Source: Phaseolus vulgaris (Eukaryota; Streptophyta; Magnoliopsida; Fabales; Fabaceae). Taken from it: a stretch of DNA of 64,000 nucleotides. The position numbers and the translations under genes are program-made. The DNA lies in assembly GCF_000499845.2 (NCBI RefSeq), contig NC_023750.2:12155285-12219284 (forward strand), given 5' to 3'. Below, one piece after another: positions 1-11,054 of this stretch (within the stretch, counting starts at the first letter, position 1; each line of letters begins with the position of its first letter). Under the pieces are notes generated by a model that saw only the letters and a list, made by a program, of their open reading frames with translations, did no database searches and was not told the origin of the DNA.

Positions 1-766
1 ATGTGGGCCACATCCCAACGTTGGATCTCGCTAAATTTCTTTCGACGACACCTTATCAGAGAATCACTGAAAGGTCCTGATAGCATTCCCCGCCTGAAGG
101 TGTGCACCATCATGGCTTTGTCTTTGGTGTGCAACTTTACCACCAATGCCCCGAACCGATTTAGGAAATCTTTCAAGGGTTCTCCCTGGTATTCTTACAC
201 ATCGAAGAGGTCGAAGGAGATGGGGGACGAAGCCTGGTTGACAATGAATTGTTCTCTGAACAATGTTAAGAACTCATCAAATGAAGCAATGTGTCTATCG
301 GGGAGACTGATGAACCAGTCCAACGTTGTGCCCGAAAATGTTCCCATAAACAGCTTGCAATGCATAATGTCAGTTCCTCCCAAGATCATCATTTAGGTGT
401 GGAAGGTCGTGATGTAGGCCTCCAGGTCTTCGATACCTGTAAAGGTGATTTTCGGAGTCATGAAGTTGGTGGGTATTATCACATTCATGATCGCCTAGGA
501 AAAAGGCATGATCGTCGAATGTGCGCTCCCTCATGCGTTGTTGTTCTCTTCGCAGTTCCTCATTGGCCCAACACAGTTCTTCTTTGTTTGTTCGTGACGC
601 ATCCATATCGACCTGGAATCGGTTCAAACTGGTTGTCTGCTCTGCTTGTACATCAGCCAGAATCATGTCCTGATCAGCTTTGGACGATAATGGTCTCCAT
701 GAGTTGTTGCATGGTGACGTTGTCTCCTCCCTCAAATGTAGATGTACCTTGTCTTGTATTTCTCAT
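1..766 (-). pseudogene. gag fragment of gypsy element L (runs off window)
   Basis: Remains of a Ty3/gypsy gag gene, the capsid protein of the retrotransposon particle. The start codon is the minus-strand ATG at 766-764, 49 bases inside the primer-binding site. The N-terminus (MRNTRQG) matches the gag start of element B at 35696. The frame is broken by several stops and shifts. Recognisable gag core pieces lie at 392-195 (CKLFMGTFSGTTLDWFISL) and continue toward position 1 with a stop after FDLFDV and the typical RFGA and RRGM blocks. The rest of the element lies outside the window. The family match to B rests on reading the peptides only. Confidence 0.8.
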
Positions 767-814
767 GTTGCTAGATGGCAAAAAATGCGACTGTGAATGG
801 GACCTAGTTTTATA

Positions 815-834
815 GAGCCCCACAGTGGGCGCCA
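815..834 (-). other. Primer-binding site of element L (tRNA-Lys)
   Basis: On the minus strand this reads TGGCGCCCACTGTGGGGCTC. It is complementary to the 3' end of plant tRNA-Lys (CUU type) with one mismatch, and lies two bases inside the 5' LTR end. It marks where minus-strand DNA synthesis starts. Confidence 0.85.
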
Positions 835-836
835 AA

Positions 837-1569
837 TGTTCTTGTCGGTTGATTATGGGAATAGGTTGTGAATCCGCCTGCCTCTGCTGGATTTGCTCTT
901 TCCCTGGGATGTTGGAACGCGGCTCCGTTTGAAACAGTGGGGCGCCTACCTGTTGATTACACTACAATGAAATCAGTATTGGGCTAAGAAACAATGAGTA
1001 AATAAGATAGTAGTTTCAGTTTTAGAAACGGTGTACCTTTACCAGGGATCTCAACTCCCTTTAATAGAATGCTTTTAGGTTACCTCATTGTAACAACCCC
1101 TCTCTCACCAGAGCCTTATCTCTGGTGAAATTAGGTTTGCTAGGAGGACATTTTGTTACGTTGTTACACAATCTTAGCACAACAACCGCACAAAACCTTT
1201 CTCTTTGGAGTGCACAATCTTAACAGCATGGCCACCAGGGTACCAACTCATGTACCATCGTTGCGGGGTCCATCTGTTATGTAGGCGCCCAAGTCCTTTA
1301 CGTATCATGCATGCAACTTTCCCCCCAAAAAACCCTAGCGCTCTTGGGCCTTGGCGTCTTCAGGGGATATTTACTTGTGATAGACCCGAATGTACTACAC
1401 ACACCACCTGTATGCATTTTCTCGCTGACTAGGCCTTTATATATATATATATATACAGGTTTCAACACACGTGTTCTCTGAGGGCCCACTTATGTGGCCC
1501 ACTATCTCGACCAGACCACCGAGCCGACCTATTCCACAGGTGCCGATGTCTGAAGTCTGGTCTAGTACA
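837..1569 (-). repeat. 5' LTR of gypsy element L
   Basis: A 733-bp LTR that on the minus strand starts TGTACTAGACC and ends GACAAGAACA (TG...CA). Its inner end is set by the PBS. Its outer end is set where the sequence changes abruptly to a D-family LTR also seen at 6144. It contains a (TA)n run at about 1438-1455. The flanking base run GTTAC (1570-1574) would be the target site, but the other end of the element is outside the window, so the TSD cannot be checked. Confidence 0.75.
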
Positions 1570-1911
1570 GTTACTACCCATCAAGTGGCGTGAACATCAC
1601 TCTCATTTTCCATAAGTTTCCTTCTTCCATTCTCCTTCATTTTCGCCTTCCATTTTTATGTTCATTGTCTTTGTTTCCTTCATTATATTGTTTTCGGTTT
1701 TGTCCTTATCATTGAAGTTTTGCATCCATTCTCACCATATCTTGTCTCTTGATCTTTCCCTTTGTGACATGAACCTTCACATCTACTTAACCACTTGGCT
1801 AAGTTAATGTCCAGTGGGGATTTTCCTAAGGTTTTCATTCTTAAATTCCTAAATCCTTAATCTAAGTAAAGTGTCACACCATAAAATGAACAATCCTAAA
1901 ATCAACTCACA
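1570..1911 (+). repeat. 3' part of a D-family LTR
   Basis: Nearly the same sequence as 6144-6482 and related to 19900-20245. It ends AAAATCAACTCACA. Its 5' half has been displaced by insertion of element L, and any remainder would lie off the left edge. It directly abuts the pol remnant of element C. Confidence 0.7.
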
Positions 1912-2810
1912 TCTCCAGGTGTGGAAATAGAAGTCGACCCATGCGACAAAAGGAAACTTGGACCCGCTGGGAAGTTCGGGAATTGGAGATCAATGGTAAG
2001 AAGTTCAAGCTCATAGCCTCACTTTGCAAGGAATTGGAGGACAAAATTGTCAAAGTCATTTCAAAAAACATGAATTCCTGGAATTGACCTAGATTTTGTG
2101 TCACCATCTCACCATGGACGAGAAGGCCAAACCCATCGGTCAGAAGCAAAGAAAATTCAATGAGGATAAGCATGTCGCCATGCGAGAGGAGACTCAAAAA
2201 CTCCTCATAGTTGGCCATATAAGGGAAATCCAATACCCTGAGTGGCTGGAAAATGTTGTCATGGTGAAAATTGAAAGTGGGAAGTGGAGAATGTGCGTTA
2301 ATTTCACCGATCTCAATAAAGCCTGCCCCAAGGATCCGTACCCCTTGCCGAACATAGACTCTTTAGTAGACTACGCCTCGGACTGTGACCTACTGAGCTT
2401 TTTGGACGCCTTCTCGGGATACAACCAAATTTGGATACACCCAAAGGATGAGAATAAAACGGCTTTCATGGCCGAAGCATCCAGTTACTGCTATCAGGTC
2501 ATGCCCTTCGGATTAAAACTTCGTAATCGCGTATGCATAAACTCAGAAGCACTGAAAAGAAGGGTGGAGTTGAAGTACAAAACCAAAAACAAGCCCTCAA
2601 CAATTCAAGGTAGCCGACATGGTACTACGAAAAGCCTACCCTCATCAAATCGAGAATAAGCTATCCCCAAAGTTGATCGGCCCATACCAAGTGACCGGGG
2701 TGCTCGGCAATGGAGCTTATCGGTTGGAAACTCTCGACGGTGGAACCATCTTGCTTGGAATGCGGCGAACCTCAAGTTCTACATCAGTTAAGAAATTTAT
2801 TTATAATGTT
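1912..2810 (+). pseudogene. Deleted pol of gypsy element C (RT 5' half joined to integrase end)
   Basis: Gypsy pol remnant. 1940-2080 encodes the protease-RT linker (ELEINGKKFKL) in one frame. 2096-2520 encodes RT from CHHLTMDEKAKP through KWRMCVNFTDLNKACPKD, LSFLDAFSGYNQI and VMPFGLK, then stops short of the YVDD catalytic block. From about 2540 the sequence is the integrase C-terminus (EALKRRVELK, then in another frame ENKLSPKLIGPYQVTG and NGAYRLETLDGG, ending about 2790). RT palm, thumb, RNase H and the integrase core are missing. Two frameshifts are visible. It cannot make an active polymerase. Confidence 0.85.
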
Positions 2811-2851
2811 TTAAGTCAGACATTTTACTTTCCCTTTCTTTCTTTTGATGA

Positions 2852-2891
2852 CACTTTTTTTCCCTTAAAGGGGTTTTTAATGAGGTCACCC
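2852..2891 (+). other. Conserved post-pol motif (element C)
   Basis: A run of T/C followed by GGGTTTTTAATGAGGTCACCC, 60 bases after the end of the integrase reading frame. The same arrangement occurs after integrase in elements A (12654-12689, minus) and B (37881-37923). The inverted C/G runs could pair into a short hairpin. Its function is not known to me. Confidence 0.6.
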
Positions 2892-2927
2892 TTGAATAAA
2901 TTAAATGTCTTTTGGAAAATCCATTCT

Positions 2928-3500
2928 ACACATCGTTTAGCCGAACCCTAAGGTCGGACTAACTCGTTGACATCGTCTTCTGCATATCATTTTAGTCGAA
3001 CCCTAAGGTCGAACTAATTCGGTAACGTTATTCTCTACACATCGTTTAGTCGAACCCTAAGGTGGGACTAACTCGATGACATCGTCTTCCATATATCGTT
3101 TTAGTTGAACCTTAAGTTCGAACTAATCTAGTAACATCATTCTCTGCACATCATTTAGCCGAACCCTAAGGTTGGACTAACTCGGTGATGTCGTCTTCTA
3201 CATATCATTTTAGTCGAACCCTAAGGTTGTTCTAGTCTGGTAAACATTATTCTCTACACATCATTTAGCTGAACCCTAAGGTTGGACTAACTCGATGATG
3301 TCATCTTCTACATATCGTTTAAGCCTAACCCTAGGGTCAGACTAATCTAGTAATGTTATTCTCTACACATCGTTTAGTCGAACCCTAAGGTCAGACTAAC
3401 TCGGTGACGTCGTCTTTTACATATCGTTTTAGCCGAACCCTAAGGTCAAACAAAATTGGAAAAATTATTTTCTACACATCGTTCTAGTCGAACCCTGAAG
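2928..3500 (+). repeat. Tandem repeats in the 3' region of element C
   Basis: About nine copies of a roughly 60-bp unit built on TCGTTTAGYCGAACCCTAAGGT plus a CGGTGACRTCGTCTTCT-like tail. Two variants alternate: one ends in a CTCTACACATC-type spacer and the other in TACATATC. This gives a dimeric period of about 122 bp. It sits between pol and the antisense gene, the usual place for such repeats in plant Tat-type elements. Confidence 0.85.
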
Positions 3501-5453
3501 GTCAGACCAACTAGGCAACATCACTATTTGCATATTAAATTGACTAACAATGAAACACGAATCAACTCGGAGACACCAAACAACTCTGTTGATCCTAAAT
3601 GGCAACCAACGACGACCCAACTCAATGCTAAAAGACATCCCCATTGTCTTATATCTGCCCGGGCACTTTATCGGTACACCAAGTTAGTAAATCATTATAA
3701 TTTCCTAGTTGTATTATGTTTAAAACCAAAATGAGTTCACCCTATCAATGTTACTTCTTAAGTTTTTACGGAATGTTGCATTCGTTTGCATAATAATAGG
3801 CTAAGTCGTTGACACATGAAAGGGCATGACTAAGGAAGTTATAAGTTTAAAAATATACAAAACAGTTAAACATTAAACATAATCAAGATTGAAATGTCAA
3901 ATATATATAAGGGTCAAACATTGTTCATAGATTTGGGAATTAGTAAAAATAACTAAGACTCCCCAATAAGCTTCCCATCAACCACAGCTTTGCATGGGCT
4001 CAGCTCAGAAAAATCCACCAAGGGGCGAACAAAGGTTGTTCCATGGCAGCCTAGAAGCCGACGACATATGACTGGGTCACATCATCTTTCAGTGTGTCAA
4101 TTGTCTTCAAGAATTCGGCCTTTTTACGAACCATCTCCTCTTCCCGGTCTCCCATCTTCTTCTCCAACATATTAACCTTATCAACTAAATCGGTTTTTTC
4201 TCTAGTCAGAACAAGCCCTTCCTGAGTCTTCCTAGCCAACTTCAAACGTAAGAGATCGACCTCTATGGTCTCGATTCGAAGGCGCTCATTCTCCTTTTGA
4301 AGTTCGGCAATCTGTTGAGTTTTCTTACCTTCAATTCTCTTCCGCTCTTTCGTCCTGATGTTGGCAAAACACACTAGCGTTGTAGCTTGGCCGAGCAATA
4401 ATTCAGCATCGTAGCAGAGTTGGTCTTCATGACAAATATTCAGCCTTGGAATATCATCTTCTAGCAAGAAGCGTGATTTATTATGGGTCGAGATGTCAAA
4501 ATTCGAATCCCACGGGTTCTTTCCTTTCGAACTTCCAACAACTTCATATTCTTGGATTGTCAAAGCATCCTAGGTAAGAGCTCAGCCTTCCGAGTGTGAG
4601 TGTTCTAAAAGAATCAGAACTTCTCATCTTCTTCTCTTGAAAACTAACCCAGAAGCAGTACAATCATCATGCTCGGATTGAACGTGAACAACACCAGTCA
4701 TGGCAGTCTCTTTCGCCATTAAGTTATCCTTGGTCGCCCTCATTCGCCTCGCACGTTCGGCCAGCTTGATTTTGCTAATCAAGGAAAACATGTTCTCTAA
4801 AAAACAAAACAAAAATCTAGTTTTAAAACTTAAAAATCTAAACGTGTTTTAAAATCTTAAAATAGAAAGGGTGTATACCAATGTAGGCTTTCAGAGAACC
4901 TGGTAGGTATTCTCTCTCGTCAAAAGCGTCAACATATCAAAAACAACTTTGAGGCTCTCCAAGAATTCGCTAATACCCCGCTCCCTTTGGGGCAAGTCTT
5001 TGAGATGTTGAGCACTCTGGAAGCGAGGGTTGGGCGACCAATACAAGGGAAAACCATCTACCAGAGATGGGTCACCGATCGAGGCACGAACTTTTATGAA
5101 TCGGCCTTTAAAGTTTTTATTACACAATTGGAAGAGGGTGAGCAAACCTCTTCCAAGAACACCATTATAGAGGCCCACAACTGTCAACCAGAGGGTTTAA
5201 ATTTGAAAAAAATAAAAGAGTACCTCTAGATTCGGAGAAATATCCAGCTAGGAGCACAAAATAACGAAATCTCATATAAGCGTCCAACTGTTCAGATGCA
5301 GCTGGGCGGGAGCCACGTTAAGCTTTGTCAATAACTCTTTTTCAAAAACTTAGAGGAAGGCGCAACATGATTTTGGTAAAAAAGGTTGTATAAAGAAAAC
5401 AGAAAGATCCATCGAGGTTTGACGACTCATCGCAACACACTGGTTACTCCTCC

Positions 5454-5531
5454 CTACCTTCACCAAGTTCTCGTCTTTTTTACTTAAACCCCCCGACTCC
5501 CTCAACTTTTTAATCTTTAAACGAGTGGTAT
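5454..5531. repeat. 78-bp direct duplication, copy 1
   Basis: 78 bp of aORF exon 1 (minus-strand peptide around LKIKELRESGG) repeated at 6495-6572 with two mismatches by eye. The two copies bracket the 963-bp insertion, and only one copy is needed for the aORF. Confidence 0.85.
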
Positions 5532-6494
5532 TAAAAGGGGTTTACTTAATGATACAAACCAAAGCAACCAGCATATGACTAAGGACACATCAAGCATCTC
5601 ACAAAAAGGTCATTCATCTCAGTATACAAAGTCGGGCCCTACAAAACCTCAAGAAAGCATCAGCGGAAGAAGTTATAAACCAAAAATATAAGAAGTTCTT
5701 CCTTCTGGTCTTTTCCACAAGAGAAAAGTTATGTAAATAAATTGAACTCACTTTAGGGGTCCAAATAGCAAAGATAGGCTAGAATAAGGTGCCTTTAGCA
5801 TATTAGGGGGTGTGGGAAGCATCTTAGCTTATTCCTAGCCCTTTTGGAAGGCATTTTGACCTAGTTTCTAGAAGGACAAGCCTAAGATGCGGGTTTGACT
5901 TAGTCAAACCCTAAGGCTGCCCTTTTTTCCCTTTTCCCATCCTACCCCTTTAGCTTGTTCTCCAAGGCTCCTTCACCTATAAATAGAAGGCCTACCTAGT
6001 GTATTTGAGAAGTTCAATTTTGAGAAGTAAAGAAACTCTGCACATTTTGGTGTGAGCTTGAGTGAGTGTTATCTCCTCTCCCTTGGTCTTATCTTCATAA
6101 GAATGAAGCTCTCAAGTGGCGACCTTCCACTCATCTTGATGGTTACCACCCATCAACTGGTGTGAGCATCACTCTCATTTTCCATAAGTTTCTTTCTTCC
6201 ATTCTCCTTCATTTTCGCCTTCCATTCTATGTTCATTGTCTTTGTTTCCTTCATTATATTGTTTTCGATTTTGTCTTTATCATTTGAGTTTTGCATCCAT
6301 TCTCACCATATCTTGTCTTTTGATCTTTGCCTTTGTGAAATGAACCTTCACATCTACTTAACCACTTGGTTAAGTTAATGTCCAGTGGGAATTTTCCTAA
6401 GGTCTTCACTCTTATATTCCTAAAATCTCAATCTGAGTAAAGTGTCACACCATAAAATGAACAATCCTAAAATCAACTCACATCATACATACTA
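5532..6494 (+). mobile_element. Truncated D-family element (3' internal end plus LTR)
   Basis: Insertion in the aORF of element C. 5532-5810 is unrecognised internal sequence ending in a polypurine tract (TTAGGGGG). 5811-6482 is a 672-bp LTR (TGTGGGAAGC...AACTCACA) with a TATA box (CTATAAATAG, 5979-5988), related to 19544-20245 and 1570-1911. Twelve extra bases follow. The element lacks a 5' LTR, so it is not a normal integration product. Confidence 0.65.
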
Positions 6495-6572
6495 CTACCT
6501 TCACCAAGTTCTCGTCTTTTTTACTTAAACCCCCCGACTCCCTCAATTCTTTAATCTTTAAACGAGTGGTAT
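6495..6572. repeat. 78-bp direct duplication, copy 2
   Basis: Second copy of the exon-1 stretch at 5454-5531. It lies on the start-codon side of the insertion in the element C aORF. Confidence 0.85.
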
Positions 6573-6840
6573 AACCATGGATTTCCTTAAGCACTTCTTT
6601 TTTTGCCCAAGGGTAAGTAGAGGCATAATCCATCTTTAAAAAATGGCTAAAACAAAGCAAACATACAAATACGAAAAATACAATTCTGCATAGGCATCGT
6701 ATGAAGAAAACCAAACAACATATGAGGAAGCACGATATAAAAAGTCCAAGATATAAGTTCTACTATTCGAAGGATAGGAATGGAAAAATGTACCAGGCTC
6801 ACGGTGGTTCACAGAGGAGCATGGTGCCACACACGCTACA

Positions 6841-7020
6841 AGGGGAATGTTTTTTTTTTCTTTTCTATCTAAGTCTTTGATGAGGACCTAGAAGAGGGTG
6901 TGCCCACTGACCAAGCCCAGCCTTCTAGGAGGATGACTCGGAGCATGACTGAAGACACAGGGCTAGGTTAAGATATACCTCTAGCCAATGCTTCAACGCC
7001 TAGCCTTCCCTAGAGGATCA
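6841..7020 (+). pseudogene. C-terminal pol fragment of a D-family gypsy element, part 1
   Basis: The plus strand encodes an acidic tail followed by a basic block (RRMTRSMTED), with two stops. This resembles the R-x-TRS tail at the end of some plant gypsy polyproteins and matches the style of 55309-55514 (QRITRSMFKALG). It is cut at 7020 by element A and resumes at 19444 (TRSTTQALG) after the duplicated GATCA. Its left end, near the poly-T at 6851, is an abrupt truncation. Family assignment is inferred. Confidence 0.5.
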
Positions 7021-7816
7021 TGATCCTGCCTGTTGACCGGAACGCTGGAAACTGCCTCGTCAAAGGATCGACGTGCGCACCGCTTCTCACCTCCGTTCCT
7101 CTTCGAGATCCACCTCAAGAACCTGCAAAGAAACAGAGCGGCGCCGCTGCGGCCGATCGCACTCCAACGCCCAAGTCAGTGACCGAATCACCAAATACTA
7201 AGAGAACAAGAACCGTGCAAATCCTCTCTCACAGTCAGCTCTACAACTCGCAAGCGTAAAGAGTATAGACTGAACGTGCGTACCTCAGAAAGTTTGTTGA
7301 GAACTCTTATATACCTGGTTGTTTTCTCTCTCCTGGCAGTTACAGACCTGGACACGTGGCTCGCATCCAGTTGTACACGTGCCATCATCTGGAGCCTCCT
7401 TGACTTGGCGCTGCTTCTACTCTCATTTTGGCTAAGTTACTTATGCATGCTACTGCCCAGTGCATAGCTAACTTGGGAGTGCGATCTCTACTGGAGTTGG
7501 CGAGTTAGGGTGTCCTTATACACCTTCCCTGTGTCTCGCCGGCCGCCTTCATAATTTGCTTCTCCTTCATCTTCGGCGATGTGCTTTCTCCGGCGATCTC
7601 CAACTGCTTGGTCGCCTGAGTTCACATCTGGCGACTTCATATTTAACCCGGTGATCGCCTATTCTGATATGCTGGAGATCGGAACACACCAACTTAATAA
7701 CTGGCGGCTTCACGAGCCCCCTGACTTCCTTCCCTTCTGCCAGCCTGGCGCCTTGCCAACACGCCTATACTGTAGCAGGATGCCACATCATCACTCCCGA
7801 CTATCAGGGCGGTACA
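7021..7816 (-). repeat. 3' LTR of element A
   Basis: 796-bp LTR (minus strand TGTACCGCCC...GGCAGGATCA), matching 18647-19443. The minus strand carries the promoter and polyadenylation signals of the element. The sequence is followed outward by the TSD GATCA. Confidence 0.93.
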
Positions 7817-7832
7817 CAAGCCCCCCAGTCTT
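7817..7832 (-). other. Polypurine tract of element A
   Basis: The minus strand reads AAGACTGGGGGGCTTG immediately before the 3' LTR. This is the expected RNase H-resistant primer for plus-strand DNA synthesis. Confidence 0.8.
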
Positions 7833-8414
7833 AAGCGAAGACTTATCTAGCGAAAAGACTGAAAGAGTCACGTCAACACCGGTCTACGTGGCACTGACGC
7901 AGAATTCCAAACGGTTGTACCTTCTGCTTTTCTGACGCTACCAAACCCCTCACTCATCGCTCGACACGTGGCTTCATCAACGGCTCTCTTCAGCTGCCGT
8001 TTGCGCTTCATAAACCCATTTCGAAAAAACCCTTAAACCCATTTTCACTCAGCACTGTTCCATCACTTTCCCTCGCATTCACGAACGCTCTAACTTTCTT
8101 CTGCGGAAAACTCTCAGCGCTCTCCAGCATTCTGAATCACCATCAACCTTCATCGTTTTCCTGATCATCAAAAGGTACCTACTTTCCTTCTTCTGCTGGT
8201 TTTCCTTGCATTTTAACCGATTCGCATCATCCTGTAACTGCCTGGTGCATACGTTGTGGGTTGCTTTTCCATTTCTCCTTCTGCGTAACTTAGGGCTTCG
8301 TCAATCGTCGCAACAAACCTACATTCGTTCGTTTTTCACCTTCCTTCTATGATCGAGTCAGCCTCTGTAACCCCTGATCATTTTTCCTTTTCTTCTTCCC
8401 TTGCAGCTGCAACC
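7833..8414 (+). promoter_or_regulatory. 5' region of the element A antisense gene
   Basis: Lies between the 3' LTR and the aORF start. It holds no long coding frame but looks like a plant 5' leader: C/T-rich, with a likely leader intron from donor AAAG|GTACCT (8174-8175) to acceptor CCCTTGCAG (ending 8406), eight bases before the ATG. A weak TATA-like CATAAACC lies near 8009. Transcription toward higher coordinates from here would be independent of the LTR promoter. This is inferred from the splice-like signals only. Confidence 0.45.
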
Positions 8415-11054
8415 ATGACTCGCACAAAGATCACCCCGAATCCTCCTCCTTCATCAAGAAACCCCCCTTCACAAGCACACGATCCACCACGAGTTCGTGG
8501 CGCTTCATCTTCCCAGGCTGAGAGGCCTGCGTCTTCCCGTCCTGTCCTGGCCCAGGCGACTCCACCTATCGCCGGAGGAGCCCCCGTTCCCCTGCCAGAC
8601 TTCAAAACCTTGTATCCCTGGGCCAACTCGACCCTTCTGAGGGAGACATCCTCTGTGAACACTGCGGGAGCAGTTTTGCGGCTGACTAAGGGGGATGAGC
8701 TTCATCAATCATTTCACAAGGAGCACGACGAGAAGATGATGGTGCTGCCTTGCCCCCCCCCCCCCCCCCCCGATCTGCCTGTTTGTGCCGATGACAAGGT
8801 GAGCGCCAACGGGCCCTTCTGCTTCGTCTACACGACCTTATTCAAAAAGGTGAAGCTCAAGTTCCCTTTCACCCGATTCGAGAGGGAACTCCTTACCGAG
8901 CTCAACATTGCCGCCACCCAGCTTCACCCCAACAGCTGGGCGTTTGTTCGAGCTTTTCAAGTGATGTGCGACCACCTGGGGTTGCCCGCATCCGTGGATG
9001 TATTCTTGTTTCTCTTCGAAGCCAAGCACCCAGGAGACCGCCTGTGGGTTAGCTTGAACGCGATTGCTGGGAGGTCCATCTTTGCTATCTTCCAGCAATC
9101 CTACAAGGACTGGAAGGGGAAGTTCGTCCAAGTGCGCGCTAATGACAAGGACGCCTCCCTTCTCGACGGCTTCCCCTTGTACTGGGTGGACAAGGGGAAG
9201 AAAGAGTCCAAGAGCTGTTTCAGGAGACCCAGAAGTCCTGACAGCATGGGAGCATTGGACAGAGATCTCTGTCTCTTCTGGAAAAGGGTGGCGGACGCCA
9301 ACATTACTTTCCTTACCACCACCTTGATCTGCTTCGAATTTTACGAAGACCAGCTAGAAATTCGAATAGGTTAGAACATTTAAAAACTGTTGTTTTAATA
9401 CTGCTTCTGTTTAGCTGTTTCTGGGCGTCTTGTGCGTTATGCGCAAGACTTTGGTTTTACCTTTCCTGCACATATCATCTGCTTTGCTGTGTACTACCTT
9501 ATGCACTTATTTTTTCCTTGAGTTAACCCATGCATTTTCGTTCCATGCAGATAACATGTTGGGCAAAGGCATGCTCGCTGAACTGAAGGCTCTCGCCCGA
9601 AACCACGGGTTGGCGACGGGTTCTCAAACGGTGCCCAACTCGGTGGTGGAGACAGCCATCGTCCAAGGGCGATCACCACCCAAGGAACCTGCCCAACGTA
9701 AGAAATTGGTCCTCAAGAGACCTAAAAGGAAAGCCCCTCAGGTGATCCACGAGGAAGAGGAAGAAGATGACGAGGCCACCGAAGACGGTTTGGTCTCAAA
9801 GAGGAAGAGGGTGGCACCTTCTTCACCGCCTGCTCCACCCCCTCTTCCAACCTCAACACCTCCATCGACGCCTGCTCCTCCTCCATCATCGCCACTCCCA
9901 CGGGCCCCCGCCTCACCAGTCCAAGCGGTCCCACTGGCCACTGCGCCACCTGCAGTTGAGGCCCAAGAGCCGAACTTCATGGAGGACCCCCCAAGCGCCT
10001 CTACACCATATGTGTCAGCTGGAGGGGGTCTCCCTTCAAACGCCTCAGCTGCAGAAGCTGCTCCAATCGGGGATGAGGTTGCTCATACCTCTCCGATTCT
10101 GATCACCGAGTCCCCGATTCCGTCGTCACGCCAGGAAGCGCCTACTGAAGAACCCGCTAAGGAAGGTGGCGACGAGAACCAACAACAGGCTCACCTGGTG
10201 CCTCTCCAAGCAGCAAACCTCCCTTTGGAGGTCACAAGGATGTGGGAACCTCTAACTGCCAAGCTGAAGACCATAGCGGAAGATATCCCGGCGATCATAA
10301 CCAGAGCTGTGGAGGGCTCAACCAGGAGGCTCCAAGACGACCTCTTCAACCTCAAAACCGAAAACAGCAACATGAGGGTCGAGGTGGAGAAGTTGTCTTT
10401 CAGCCTGACGCTCGCAGAAATCGAACACTCCCGAGTGGAGGATGCCATGAACACCGAGCTCAGGCTGGCGCGCAAGGAGGCCTCTGACCTTCGCCACAAG
10501 GTGCATCAACTTGCTCAAGAGAAGGTCGAACTGGAGAGCAAGATTGTGCCCCTTCGCGTCAGAGTGGTTGACCTGGAGGCTCTCATGAAGGCTGACGCCG
10601 TCAAGGTGCAAAAACTAGAGAAAAGGTCAGCTGACCGAGAGACCCTCCTTGGGCAGGTGGAAAAGGCGAGGGACGACGCCATAGTTGATCTTGCCAAAGC
10701 CAACGAAGAGAAAGGAAAGGCAGTTGCTGAACTGGCCCAAGCGCAAGCGGAATCCAAAAAGGTTACTGAAGACCTTCTCCAGGCTCAAGAGATCAATGAA
10801 CAACTCAAGAAACAGGTTGAAGAGCTGGAGCAACAGAATAAAGAGCTGAAAAGCAAACTGAAGACCTCAAGAAGCGGATTGAGGAACTTCAGAAGCAAAT
10901 TGAAGAACTCAAGCTGAACTCCGCTCAAATTCTGGCTGCTGGATTCGAAGCTGCGCGGGAACAATTTGCTTGCCTGTTCCCCGACCTGGATCTCAGCATG
11001 GTGTCGCTGAACAATGAAGTGGTGGATGGAAAAGTCGTTCCTGCTGAAGACTAA
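8415..11054 (+). CDS. Antisense extra ORF (aORF) of element A, spliced
   Basis: Gene opposite to gag-pol. Exon 1 is 8415-9369. A 181-bp intron follows (9370-9550, donor ATAG|GTTAG, acceptor CCATGCAG). Exon 2 reopens in the same frame (DNMLGKGMLAEL) and runs to 10917, giving 773 residues with a phase-1 intron. The product has an N-terminal Ser/Pro-rich region, LYPWANS, a proline run coded by C19 (8753-8771), and a globular part (RFERELLTELNIAATQLHP, FPLYW). Then come a basic/acidic patch, a Pro/Ala-rich linker and a long coiled coil (about the last 250 residues). This resembles the plant 'putative gypsy type transposon' family (Pfam Transposase_28), from memory. A one-base gain in the AAAA run near 10851 shifts the frame; the shifted frame carries the family-like ending VVDGKVVPAED and stops at 11054. 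The role is unknown. Confidence 0.7.

Larger units (their letters stand above)
3953..6628 (-). pseudogene. Antisense extra ORF (aORF) of element C, interrupted
   Basis: Decayed counterpart of the aORF of element A (8415-11054), antisense to C's pol. The start codon is near 6628 (MDYASTYPWAKKEVL, compare LYPWANSTLL in A). Exon 1 is cut by a 963-bp insertion (5532-6494) that duplicated 78 bp. After it come EKELLTKLNVAPAQLHLNSW with stops, then 5187-4900 (FKGRFIKVRA, PSLVDGFPLYW). An intron follows at about 4903-4808, with donor CAG|GTTCTC and a TTTTTTAG acceptor. Then come ENMFSLISKIKLAERAR, a coiled-coil segment (4400-4070) and the ending AVVDGKLIGES with TAG at 3955-3953. The intron position matches A. 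Several stops and shifts make it a pseudogene. Homology to the plant gypsy-associated Transposase_28-type family is from memory. Confidence 0.7.

Noticed and set aside
1436..1456. (TA)n run in the L LTR as a regulatory site
   Set aside because: Simple microsatellite with no supporting context.
3456..3734. 92-codon plus-strand frame in element C
   Set aside because: Starts within the tandem repeats and shows no protein family signal.
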